DNA of 40,119 nt. Source: Candidatus Woesearchaeota archaeon. Its GTDB lineage: Archaea; Nanobdellota; Nanobdellia; Woesearchaeales; GW2011-AR4. The notes below the pieces were generated by a model. The model ran no database searches, had not been told where the DNA came from, and saw only the letters and a list, made by a program, of their open reading frames with translations. The stretch covers positions 1 to 40,119 of the forward strand of contig JADHVE010000002.1 of NCBI GenBank assembly GCA_016784195.1, written 5' to 3'. Position numbers and translations under genes: made by a program. Each line of letters opens with the position of its first letter. The stretch's first letter is position 1. Below are positions 7,727-15,080 of the stretch, piece by piece.

Positions 7727-8440
7727 ATGTTCTGGAACCAAAACAAGATACAAAAAAAGATTTCAAATCTGCACAATCTTTTATCACAGTCATTCGGAAA
7801 TGTAAAGCAGGATACAGGCATCATCTTCCAGTGGCTGGACTACTTCCATAAAAAAAATTTAGAGCAGGAGCAAATAATCAAGAAGCTTCAGCTTGAGCTT
7901 TCTTACATACCTAAAACAAAAGAAGACCTAAAAAGAATCCTTGACAGCTATTATTCCTACGGGCCAATTTTAGAAAAAATCAATGATCTGAAAGAAAGAA
8001 TAGACTCTTCAAAAAGGGAGCGAATTATAGAAAATGAGCCAATCCTGAGAAAAATCAGAGAGCTTGATGAGCGTATAGAAGCAGTTAAACGGCAGGAATT
8101 AAGGCATATAGAAGAGCCAAAAGCTGCTTTAGAATTAGAATCAATAAGATCCAGATTAGGAAGATTAGAGCAAAAAAAGGATGCTATAAAGGAAAAAATA
8201 ATCAAGAGAATAACCAGAAACTCCAAAGATTATGTCAAGTCAATCTTAGTATCATACATCAAGAAATATGAAAAAATATCAGCCTTGCAGTTAAAGGAAA
8301 TGATTGTTGAAGAGCAGGGACTATGTTCAAAAAGCTCTTTCTACAGGATTCTGGAAGAAATAGAAATCATGAACGAAATAGCCACAATAAAGAAAGGCAA
8401 AGAAAAGCATTATATGGCTAAGAAGATAAAACTACAATAA
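7727..8440 (+). CDS. Coiled-coil protein with C-terminal winged helix
   Basis: 237 aa. Residues about 45-165 are strongly charged and helical with heptad spacing, predicting a long coiled coil (for example KINDLKERIDSSKRERI and RKIRELDERIEAVKRQEL). The last 70 residues form a winged-helix-like domain: DYVKSILVSYIKKYEKISALQLKEMI, then SSFYRILEEIEIMNEIATIKKG and a short wing ending HYMAKK. No enzymatic motif is present. The protein is likely a dimeric or oligomeric DNA-binding factor. Its promoter adjoins the 11-bp-phased TCCCA array, so autoregulation is an attractive inference. The next gene has a similar layout. Confidence 0.75.
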   Translation: MFWNQNKIQKKISNLHNLLSQSFGNVKQDTGIIFQWLDYFHKKNLEQEQIIKKLQLELSYIPKTKEDLKRILDSYYSYGPILEKINDLKERIDSSKRERIIENEPILRKIRELDERIEAVKRQELRHIEEPKAALELESIRSRLGRLEQKKDAIKEKIIKRITRNSKDYVKSILVSYIKKYEKISALQLKEMIVEEQGLCSKSSFYRILEEIEIMNEIATIKKGKEKHYMAKKIKLQ

Positions 8441-8462
8441 AGCATATACTGCAAAATAGAAA

Positions 8463-8472
8463 TATATTTAAA
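8463..8472 (+). promoter_or_regulatory. TATA box of the second coiled-coil/winged-helix gene
   Basis: TATATTTAAAC lies about 27-36 bases ahead of the GTG at 8499, placing the transcription start at or just before the start codon. The gene therefore has its own promoter although it sits only 58 bp after the previous stop. Confidence 0.55.
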
Positions 8473-8498
8473 CAAGACTAATCTAGAAATCCTCGGGG

Positions 8499-9068
8499 GT
8501 GATTGCCATTTTTAGCAATTTTTTTAAGCAGATAAAATGCTCTTTTATAAAAAAAGAGAAGAACAAGAGCATTTTACAAAAGAAAATCTTAAATGAAATT
8601 AAAAATCAGTCTGAAGAGCATTTAAGGGCTATTAATGAGAATACAAACGAGATTCAGTCCAATTATGGCTATATTTCAGAAATTGAAAATAAGATGCATA
8701 AATTAACTGAAAGGATAGACCAGATGCAGCTATTCCTGCAATCCAACAGCAACTTTGTCATGGATAGGATAGAGAATTTTGAGATAAAGCCATTGACAAG
8801 AAACGAGCAGTATGTATTCCTCGTTTTATACGCTTTGGAAGAGGAAAAAGGCTTTGTATCTTACTTGGATATAGCAAGAAAAACAGGCTTCACTGAATCT
8901 TTAGTGCTGGACTATGTAGCCTCTGTTATTGAAAAAGGAGTCCCAATAATAAAGAGATACATCAACAGCAAAGCCTATCTAAAGCTGGATAAAGACTTCA
9001 AAAGGTTGCAGACAAAAGAAAACATCTTGTGCATAGATACAGCTCAAAAAGAGCTTATCAATTTTTAA
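8499..9068 (+). CDS. Second coiled-coil protein with winged helix
   Basis: 189 aa from a GTG at 8499, in the context CGGGGGTG; no in-frame ATG lies near. Residues about 25-95 are charged and helical (NEIKNQSEEHLRAINENTN, then ENKMHKLTERIDQMQLFLQ). Residues 100-165 read as a winged helix: EQYVFLVLYALEEEKGFVS, YLDIARKTGFTESLVLDYVA, then a wing around IKRYINSKAYLKL. The plan is the same as the preceding gene, but there is little residue identity. A T-tract (9069-9079) right after the stop could end transcription. Function unknown; a DNA-binding partner of the upstream protein is possible. Confidence 0.72.
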   Translation: MIAIFSNFFKQIKCSFIKKEKNKSILQKKILNEIKNQSEEHLRAINENTNEIQSNYGYISEIENKMHKLTERIDQMQLFLQSNSNFVMDRIENFEIKPLTRNEQYVFLVLYALEEEKGFVSYLDIARKTGFTESLVLDYVASVIEKGVPIIKRYINSKAYLKLDKDFKRLQTKENILCIDTAQKELINF

Positions 9069-9092
9069 CTTTTTTTTTCTTTCTAAAACCCA

Positions 9093-9111
9093 TGAAAAAC
9101 TTCGTTTTTCA
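9093..9111. other. Perfect hairpin TGAAAAAC-TTC-GTTTTTCA
   Basis: An 8-bp perfect stem with a 3-base loop sits 25 bp past the stop at 9068, following the run of T at 9069-9079. It may stabilise the mRNA 3' end or belong to the regulatory region of the recombinase gene. It is not followed by a T-run like a bacterial terminator. Confidence 0.45.
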
Positions 9112-9137
9112 GGTATTTTAAAAATCTTTGATGTTTC

Positions 9138-9212
9138 AAAACTTTTAATCAATTATTAAAACTTTTATTTCATACATATTTTAAAACTTTTAGTCATTGA
9201 CAATAACTTTTA
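9138..9212. repeat. Four AAAACTTTTA-type repeats in the gap before the recombinase
   Basis: The gap 9069-9444 (376 bp) contains AAAACTTTTA at 9138, 9158 and 9183 and the variant ATAACTTTTA at 9203. Spacings are 20, 25 and 20 bp. The core AAAACTTTT is palindromic around its C. These could be binding sites spaced about two helical turns apart, though the composition is AT-rich enough that part of this could be chance. Confidence 0.4.
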
Positions 9213-9389
9213 TTCTATTTATTGCTATATAGAAAATAAAAGAAACCAATTTTCCTAAAAAATCAACCAAATGACTTTCAACAATAAATCTATACCTTTT
9301 TGTGCAAAATCGAGCTTCAAAAGGATATTACATCAAAAACGCAACGATTCTACTACTTTTGTAGCATTTTAAGCCCATTTTCCATTAAA

Positions 9390-9419
9390 AACACAACATT
9401 TAAATACAAGTGTTGCGTT
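9390..9419 (+). promoter_or_regulatory. Inverted repeat enclosing the recombinase TATA box
   Basis: AACACAACA (9390-9398) and TGTTGCGTT (9411-9419) match as an inverted repeat in 8 of 9 positions. They enclose TTTAAATA (9399-9406), the likely TATA box 38 bases before the ATG at 9445. AACGCAAC, the exact reverse complement of the right arm's last eight bases, also occurs at 9338-9345. A repressor bound here would block the promoter; a recombinase binding its own site is another option. Confidence 0.5.
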
Positions 9420-9444
9420 ATTTTAAGAAAATTGGTGTTTTGGA

Positions 9445-10110
9445 ATGGCAAAAAAATTCAACGAATATTACCTTAATTGGGATGAAATAAGCCAGATAAT
9501 TACAGCAGCAAAAAATCTTAAGGAAAGTGTTGTTCTAAAAATCTTAGCTCGAACAGGTATGCGTAGATTTGAGCTTGCAAATATCAAGGTTAAAAATGTT
9601 GATTTTGAAAGAAAGAGAATATTTATTGAGAAAGGTAAGGGAGCAAGCCAAAAAGACTCAAAATCAAGAACAGTTCCTGTTGATAATGACACTCTTCAGT
9701 CAATCAAATTCTACATAGAAAGCCGAAAAACAGGCTTTTTAATACAAAGCAACAACAAAATCAAGGACGGCATAAGTTTGAGCCAGATCAACAGAATTGT
9801 AGATAACTGTGCAAAAAAAGCCAATATAAAAAACCCCAATCCTAAGCTCAAAAACATGAACCCTCATATATTCCGCCATAGCTTCTCCAGGCTTAGCTTA
9901 GCAGCAGGAATACCCTTCAACATGGTGCAGAGAATAGCAGGCCATGCTGATGCCCGAACCACTCTACAGATGTACGGCATTCCCTCTATAACCGATACAC
10001 AGCAGCTATACGAGGAAAAGCTCGTTGAAAGGTTCAAAGAAAAGCCAAAGAGCAAAGAGGATGTTAAATTGACTAAGTTTACAGATAAAAACAATCAAAA
10101 ATCTTCTTGA
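9445..10110 (+). CDS. Tyrosine recombinase, catalytic domain only (XerA/integrase-like)
   Basis: 221 aa. The catalytic set is intact: Arg40 in ARTGMRRFEL, a Lys in the beta hairpin (KGKGASQKDSKSRTVPV, residues 62-78), His141 and Arg144 in HIFRH, His167 in AGH, and Tyr177 in LQMYG. Normal Xer proteins and integrases carry an N-terminal SAM-like core-binding domain of about 80-100 residues; here only some 25 residues precede the catalytic domain. Either that domain was lost or another protein supplies it; the coiled-coil/winged-helix proteins just upstream are candidates by position only. It may act at a dif-like site or a mobile element end. The basic C-terminal tail is lysine-rich. Confidence 0.88.
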   Translation: MAKKFNEYYLNWDEISQIITAAKNLKESVVLKILARTGMRRFELANIKVKNVDFERKRIFIEKGKGASQKDSKSRTVPVDNDTLQSIKFYIESRKTGFLIQSNNKIKDGISLSQINRIVDNCAKKANIKNPNPKLKNMNPHIFRHSFSRLSLAAGIPFNMVQRIAGHADARTTLQMYGIPSITDTQQLYEEKLVERFKEKPKSKEDVKLTKFTDKNNQKSS

Positions 10111-10158
10111 TATCCCTTAAACCAAAACAAATTTAAACAATCTCCTTAATTAATAAGT

Positions 10159-10851
10159 ATGGCAATCCAGATAATCCTGTTGGCGATATTAGGAATTCTT
10201 CTATTCTTACTGTTCTGGAAAATAACAAAAATGATTCTGAAAGCAATAACATTCACATTCTTAATCTTGTTATTATTGCTATCAATAACCGGATTTTTCG
10301 TCTACAAAGATATCAAAGACTTCCAGAATAATATTGGAGAAAAGCCTGTTCTGTTTGTTTTAACAGATCAAAATAAAGTCCTAACAGCAATAAGCATGGA
10401 AAAATTAGAACTTGAAGAAGGTTTTTTTGATAAAATATCAGAAGCAACATCCCCTGAAGAAATAGAAAAGCTATCATCTTACTATCAAAATAAAGACTAC
10501 AGCTCAATGCTCAACAACAATTACAAACTGGTATTAACCGACATAAGATTCATAGAAAATGGGTTAAAAGACAGCTTTGTTATAGGCGATAAAAGCGAAT
10601 TAGGAAAAGGCTTAACAAAAAAAGAAATCATTGATGTTCTAAAAGCAGAAAACCCTTTGAAAATCTCAGATTTTGAAGAAACAAACCCGGATAAAATAAG
10701 GAACTTCTTCTTTATCTTTTCTTTTGCAACAATTATCAAAGAAAATGGTCCTTTTTTCATGATAAAAGAGATGAAAAACAACAACATAGAAATCTATAAA
10801 GAGCCTTTCAGCCTCAAATTAATAAAGAATATCCCAAAAACTAAGAACTGA
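10159..10851 (+). CDS. Membrane-anchored hypothetical protein, 230 aa
   Basis: Two hydrophobic segments at the N-terminus (about residues 3-20 and 26-49, IILLAILGILLFLLF and AITFTFLILLLLLSITGFFV) form a hairpin or tandem anchor. About 180 charged residues follow, presumably a soluble domain. That part mixes strands and helices (PVLFVLTDQNKVLTAISM, then SEATSPEEIEKLSSYYQNK). I know no matching family. The gene ends 11 bp inside the oppositely oriented lipoprotein gene, so the two are convergent with overlapping ends. It starts 48 bp after the recombinase stop on the same strand. Confidence 0.7.
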   Translation: MAIQIILLAILGILLFLLFWKITKMILKAITFTFLILLLLLSITGFFVYKDIKDFQNNIGEKPVLFVLTDQNKVLTAISMEKLELEEGFFDKISEATSPEEIEKLSSYYQNKDYSSMLNNNYKLVLTDIRFIENGLKDSFVIGDKSELGKGLTKKEIIDVLKAENPLKISDFEETNPDKIRNFFFIFSFATIIKENGPFFMIKEMKNNNIEIYKEPFSLKLIKNIPKTKN

Positions 10852-11173
10852 TACAAACACCCATCTCATCTGCTATTTTGCCCGTTAAACGGCATTTAAA
10901 GCCCTCTGGACAGCCAAAACCAGCTATACCACCACATTCACACTGCACTTGACACATTTCAATACAGAAATCAGCATCTGTTCCACCACAAGGGCTTCCG
11001 CATTCATTCCATTTGCCATTAACTTCTCTACATCTTTGTTTAGTAATACCATTAAAAGCTGTTTCTTCATCCATACCAGTATCATCTTCAGAAGGCTCAT
11101 GCACAACAGTTTCTTCCACACATCCAGCCAGAAAACCCATCAAAATTATTAAAAACAAGCCTGTTTTTTTCAT
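10841..11173 (-). CDS. Cysteine-rich lipoprotein, 110 aa
   Basis: The N-terminus is a lipoprotein signal peptide: KK, a hydrophobic run (LFLIILMGFL), and the lipobox LAGC with Cys18 as the modified residue. An acidic linker follows (EPSEDDTGMDEE). The mature part holds a dense cysteine cluster (CREVNGKWNECGSPCGG, then CIEMCQVQCECGG, CPEGFKC and a final GVC), probably disulfide-bonded outside the cell. It resembles small secreted eight-cysteine-cluster proteins, but I do not assign a family firmly. A TATA-like ATTTAAATAAAT (minus strand, about 11193-11204) precedes the ATG. The last 11 bp overlap the convergent membrane protein gene. Confidence 0.75.
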   Translation of the reverse strand: MKKTGLFLIILMGFLAGCVEETVVHEPSEDDTGMDEETAFNGITKQRCREVNGKWNECGSPCGGTDADFCIEMCQVQCECGGIAGFGCPEGFKCRLTGKIADEMGVCISS

Positions 11174-11821
11174 AAAAATGGTGGTAATTTTGATTTATTT
11201 AAATTTTTCTATCTCTGAAAATTTTATCAATATTTGATATTACCCTATAAACTATAATCTTTGATAAAAATATTTAATCATAAAACTATTGTTAAAACTA
11301 TATTTAATATTTTAGATAATCAAAAATAACCTTTACTAAACTATCAATAAAATATATAAACAATATAATCTATAACCAATTAAACCTATTCCCATCTATA
11401 GTTTAAACAACATAATGCCTAATTAATTAATTTCCATATTGAAAATTAAAAACATCAAAACCAAAAAGTGAGTGTTCAGATAGCAGTGATAAACCAATAA
11501 AAAATAACAAAAAAGAGCATAATCATAATTTGACCTAACCAGCAAAGAATTACTTAAAAAATGAGCTCAATAAATCAAAAAAATACAATATCCGAAGCAG
11601 CAAAAACATTCAATAATCGATAGTGAGACTTTATAGAGCATTCATAAATCTATGTACATTTTTTATCATCAAAAATAATATTTTATTTTATCAGTTAAAG
11701 ATTTAATGATCAATCAAAAAGATTAAACCTAAAGTGAGAATAACAGCTAATTAGGCACTATAAAATAAGTAATCTATTTTCCATTTAAAACCTCTAAAAC
11801 CCTAAAATTTTTCAGTTACAG
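11174..11821. other. 648-bp gene-free stretch with AAACTAT repeats
   Basis: I find no coding frame or RNA gene. AAACTAT occurs at 11249, 11283, 11295 and 11338, and its complement ATAGTTT at 11398, all within 156 bp. GTTTAAAC (11401-11408) is an 8-bp palindrome. Copy 2 of the TTAGGCACTATAAAAT repeat lies at 11751. Its length and AT-richness would suit a regulatory or replication-related region, but no origin recognition box or initiator gene is seen. Confidence 0.4.
11751..11803 (-). repeat. Intergenic repeat, copy 2 (partner at 5527)
   Basis: It shares TTAGGCACTATAAAAT and CTCTAAAACCC with the copy at 5527-5580; the segment between is less conserved but holds ATTTAA in both. It lies 19 bp beyond the stop codon of the TPR glycosyltransferase gene, the same relative place as copy 1 behind the AMMECR1 gene. 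Confidence 0.55.
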
Positions 11822-13630
11822 TTATTCTACTCCACTCAACTTCTTCCTATACAGTTCATTATCAGGTTCTAAACTAACAGATTTTCTCAACTCTTCCAAA
11901 GCCTTTCCCCTTTCACCTAAAAAATCATACAACACTCCAAGATTATAGTGAGCGTCAGCATAATCCTTATCAAGGATTATAGCTGTTTTAAAAGCCTCCA
12001 AAGAAGCATCAAAAGAGCCTACCTGCCCGTAAATTGTCCCTAAATCATTATAGCCTTTAGCATACTTAGGCTTTAAAACAACCGTCTTGTTCAGCATCAA
12101 AATAGCCTTTTCATACTCTCCAGTTTCAGCATACACTAATCCTAATTTATTGTAAGTTTTGTAGTACTGATTAAATGTTAAAGCAGTCTCAAACTCTATT
12201 ATTGAATAATTATACAAGCCAACCTTAGCCAAAGCAACCCCCAGATTAGTATGTGCTTTGTAATTATCCGGCTTTAATTCAATTGCTTTGCTAAACTCAG
12301 TTATAGCCTCTTTATACCTGCCCATCCTTTCATAAGTGAATCCAAGATTATCATGAGCCCCTGAATTATTTGGGCTATCCTTGACAGTCTCCGTCCATAA
12401 AGTTAAATTATCTTTCCACTCAGCATTCCTTTTTACGACCGCAAAAGAATAAGATAAAAACAGCAGAACAATAAAAACAACTAATCCTATTCTTATGTTT
12501 TTTTTGATATCCAGATTATAGATTTTGTCAAAAGCAAAAGCAAGCAGCAAACAAAATCCTAATGAAGGCAGATACAAATACCTCTCAGCCATTAAAACAA
12601 CCAATGGAACTATATTAGACACAGGCAATAAAGTAATAAAAAACCAAAACACGCAAAAAAAAGTTATTTTATTAAAAAGCCTTATTGTAATGAAGACAAT
12701 AAAGATTAAAATAAGTATTGGCAATAAAACATCAAAAATTGAATTTGCAATAGCCACATCATGAAATAATTTCAAGTCAAATGGAAATATCAACAGTAAA
12801 ATATAGCCGATAAAAACCTTAGTCATTGTTATCCCGGTAAAATACCATCCCTGGCTTGCATATTCAGGAACTCTGCCATACATGCCTAAAACAAAAAACC
12901 TGAAAAAAACATAAATACCAGCTATAATAAAAAAAGGCGAATATCTCTTAAATAAACTTTTGAAATTATCCTTGCTGAACCTTTCCTTGTTGAAAGAAAA
13001 CTCATACAATATAATGATTAAAGGTAAAGTTATGACTTCTTCTGACGCTAATAATCCAATAAAAAATATTATAACAGAGAGAATAAGATAATTTAATTTT
13101 TTATTTGTAAAAAATCTTTTAGATTTTTGAGCATGCTCGGAAATCTCCGATTTCCGACATTTAGAAAACCAAACATAAAAATAAAATGCCAACAAATACA
13201 AAAAGATTCCCAGTAAGTCAAAGCCGGCAGTCATATTAGTGACTCTGCCAGTATGCACTGGATGCAGAGCAAAAAGCAAAGAAGCAATTAAAGCAATATT
13301 CCTTTTATTGATAATCTTTAAAATTATAAAATAGGCTAATATGGATATCATTATGTGAAGAAACAAGGCATAAAGGTGGTATCCAAACGGGTTATCCTTA
13401 AAAACAGAGTAAACAACTGCATAACTGATGCTTCTTAAAGGCCTATACAATCCGTCTATACTGCTTGTAAAAAAACCCAAAACATTGGAAAAAGACTTTA
13501 TTTCAGTATTCTCCAAAATAAACATATAGTCATCCCAGACAAAATCATTAATGAAAATGTTCCCATAAGCTGTTATTGATAAGAATATGATTAAGAAGAC
13601 AGCAATAAGATTTTTACTTATTTTTTTCAT
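11822..13630 (-). CDS. TMTC-like membrane glycosyltransferase with TPR repeats
   Basis: 602 aa. The first 400 residues carry about ten or more membrane segments with the loop motifs of the TMTC/GT-C group: FVWDD (Asp33, Asp34, the acidic pair in the first outer loop), LYRPLRSISY, and ALHPVHTGRV. The last 190 residues are at least five tetratricopeptide repeats (for example AHDNLGFTYERMGRYKEAI). In animals, TMTC proteins transfer mannose from dolichyl phosphate to secreted proteins; a lipid-linked sugar donor is likely here too, which ties it to the cis-prenyltransferase at 4 kb. Acceptors are unknown; the secreted proteases and cysteine-rich proteins encoded nearby are only candidates. Confidence 0.85.
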   Translation of the reverse strand: MKKISKNLIAVFLIIFLSITAYGNIFINDFVWDDYMFILENTEIKSFSNVLGFFTSSIDGLYRPLRSISYAVVYSVFKDNPFGYHLYALFLHIMISILAYFIILKIINKRNIALIASLLFALHPVHTGRVTNMTAGFDLLGIFLYLLAFYFYVWFSKCRKSEISEHAQKSKRFFTNKKLNYLILSVIIFFIGLLASEEVITLPLIIILYEFSFNKERFSKDNFKSLFKRYSPFFIIAGIYVFFRFFVLGMYGRVPEYASQGWYFTGITMTKVFIGYILLLIFPFDLKLFHDVAIANSIFDVLLPILILIFIVFITIRLFNKITFFCVFWFFITLLPVSNIVPLVVLMAERYLYLPSLGFCLLLAFAFDKIYNLDIKKNIRIGLVVFIVLLFLSYSFAVVKRNAEWKDNLTLWTETVKDSPNNSGAHDNLGFTYERMGRYKEAITEFSKAIELKPDNYKAHTNLGVALAKVGLYNYSIIEFETALTFNQYYKTYNKLGLVYAETGEYEKAILMLNKTVVLKPKYAKGYNDLGTIYGQVGSFDASLEAFKTAIILDKDYADAHYNLGVLYDFLGERGKALEELRKSVSLEPDNELYRKKLSGVE

Positions 13631-13681
13631 TAAAATAAAAGAAAGAAGAGAAAGAATAAAAACTTTGCTCTGATAATCACC

Positions 13682-14398
13682 TTATCCAACATAACTCATT
13701 CTTTTCTTCTCGCTTATTTCTTGCGCCTTTTGGCTTTGGCTTAACAGGCCTTTTAACTTACCCTCAAACTTTTCAGCCTGCTCCAATAAAGGCTTAGTAT
13801 CCACCTTCAAGCCTAAATATTTATCTAAAGTTTCCACAATCCTTGCAGCAGCCTTACTGTCAGGCATATTACTCTGTGTCTCAGCAAAAATACAGCTAAC
13901 AGGAACTTTTTCAGACCTCAAAAGCAAAGCTCCGGTAACTCCAACAACTATCCCCTCTTTTAACGGCTCTAAGCCTATACTTTCAAATTTTTTCTTTTTT
14001 GCAGCTTCATCAGTGTAATAAAAAACCTTTGATGTTGTTAACGGAACTTTTTCACCACTTCCTACGCCTTCTAAAGAAATTATCTCTCTGGCATTCAATT
14101 CTTCTGCAAGCTTTGTAATAGTCTCTGCAATCTCCCACTCAAAGCCTTGAGAAGCGGTTATTGCATGAAGTATCACCAGATTATATTTTTTATTGTAAAA
14201 AATTCCTAACGGCTCAACCACCTTATTCTCATGTATGGCGACCATAGCGGGCATTTCATTAAAAATAATTTTTCCTATCTGCTCTGTTTTCTGATGTCCT
14301 ATCAAAAACTCAGAAGCAATAGTCCCTACTAAACCAAAGCCCGGAAAGCCTTCTATTATTATCGGATTCTTTGGTTTTTTCTTAAGCTTTATTTCCAT
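13682..14398 (-). CDS. PAC2-family proteasome assembly chaperone-like protein
   Basis: 238 aa from ATG at 14398 (MEIKLKKKPKNPIII), chosen because GAGGT lies 8 bases upstream and the start falls 13 bp after the preceding stop. An upstream ATG at 14434 would overlap that gene. The PAC2 domain (PF09754) is marked by IIIEGFPGFGLVGTIASEFLI, then EMPAMVAIHENKVVEPLGIFY and GVTGALLLRSEKVP. Archaeal relatives (PbaA/PbaB type) bind proteasome subunits or related ring proteins. The C-terminal 40 residues form a charged helix. It is the second gene of a pair with the small helical protein upstream. Confidence 0.88.
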   Translation of the reverse strand: MEIKLKKKPKNPIIIEGFPGFGLVGTIASEFLIGHQKTEQIGKIIFNEMPAMVAIHENKVVEPLGIFYNKKYNLVILHAITASQGFEWEIAETITKLAEELNAREIISLEGVGSGEKVPLTTSKVFYYTDEAAKKKKFESIGLEPLKEGIVVGVTGALLLRSEKVPVSCIFAETQSNMPDSKAAARIVETLDKYLGLKVDTKPLLEQAEKFEGKLKGLLSQSQKAQEISEKKRMSYVG

Positions 14399-14411
14399 GT
14401 TAAAACCTCTT

Positions 14412-14876
14412 TTATTTTTTTTGTGTTCCATCATTTTTTACTTGTTTTTGGATGTTCCTGATAATTTTATCAATATCACCATCAATCTTTCTTACTTTTT
14501 TACTTAAATGATGAGCAGTTCTTGCTAAAAACCTATCAATGTTAATTTCATTAATCTCAGCTTTTTTCATCTCATCAAGCAGTTTTTCAATTTTTCGTAA
14601 TTTTTCCTTAATTACTGGAATAAGGTCATTCCTGCTTTTTGCTATCTCTCCTAAATTAGAAGCATCTCTGAAAAATTGGAATATGCCTGTATAATCAAAT
14701 TTAGATAACAGCGCTTTAAGCATTTCATCATCTTCAAAAATCTTAATATCTTCTTCTATTTTATCTAGGGCATTTTTTGAAGAATGTTTTTTTAAATGAA
14801 CATGAAGTTCTTCAACAATTTTATGTATCCTGCTAAGAGCTTCTTCCCGGCTAAGTTTTGTTTCTGCTGTTCGCAT
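14412..14876 (-). CDS. Helical hypothetical protein, 154 aa
   Basis: Nearly all helix by composition, rich in Lys, Glu, Leu and Ile, with runs that could form coiled coils (IKEKLRKIEKLLDEMKKAE and KKVRKIDGDIDKIIRNIQ). There is no signal peptide, membrane segment or cysteine. It sits 13 bp upstream of the PAC2 gene and is very likely cotranscribed, so a role with that chaperone is possible but not shown. I do not recognise a family. Confidence 0.7.
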   Translation of the reverse strand: MRTAETKLSREEALSRIHKIVEELHVHLKKHSSKNALDKIEEDIKIFEDDEMLKALLSKFDYTGIFQFFRDASNLGEIAKSRNDLIPVIKEKLRKIEKLLDEMKKAEINEINIDRFLARTAHHLSKKVRKIDGDIDKIIRNIQKQVKNDGTQKK

Positions 14877-15015
14877 AATTAATCGTCCGCAATTAACATA
14901 TATAAACTTTTTGTTTTGATTTTTAGATGCTGTTATGCAGGATAAATTATGGTTATTTTAAGAAAGAAAAAACTTATGAAGTTTACTTTAAATTTATTCC
15001 GACTAAAAAACACAA

Positions 15016-15073
15016 TATTTATAAACCAATTATTATTCCCACTATAAGAAAAATAATCAAAATAATTAGGAGG
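15016..15073 (+). promoter_or_regulatory. Promoter and strong ribosome binding site of tuf
   Basis: TATTTATAAA (15016-15025) is a canonical archaeal TATA box, predicting transcription from about 15050. AGGAGG (15068-15073) lies seven bases before the ATG at 15081 and is the best Shine-Dalgarno sequence in the window. This leadered, high-affinity arrangement contrasts with the many leaderless genes around it and suits a highly expressed factor. Confidence 0.75.
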
Positions 15074-15080
15074 ATATAAA

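Noticed and set aside
9390..9419. Chromosome dimer resolution site (dif)
   Set aside because: The inverted arms are 9 bp with a 12-bp spacer that holds a TATA box, not the 11-6-11 layout of dif.
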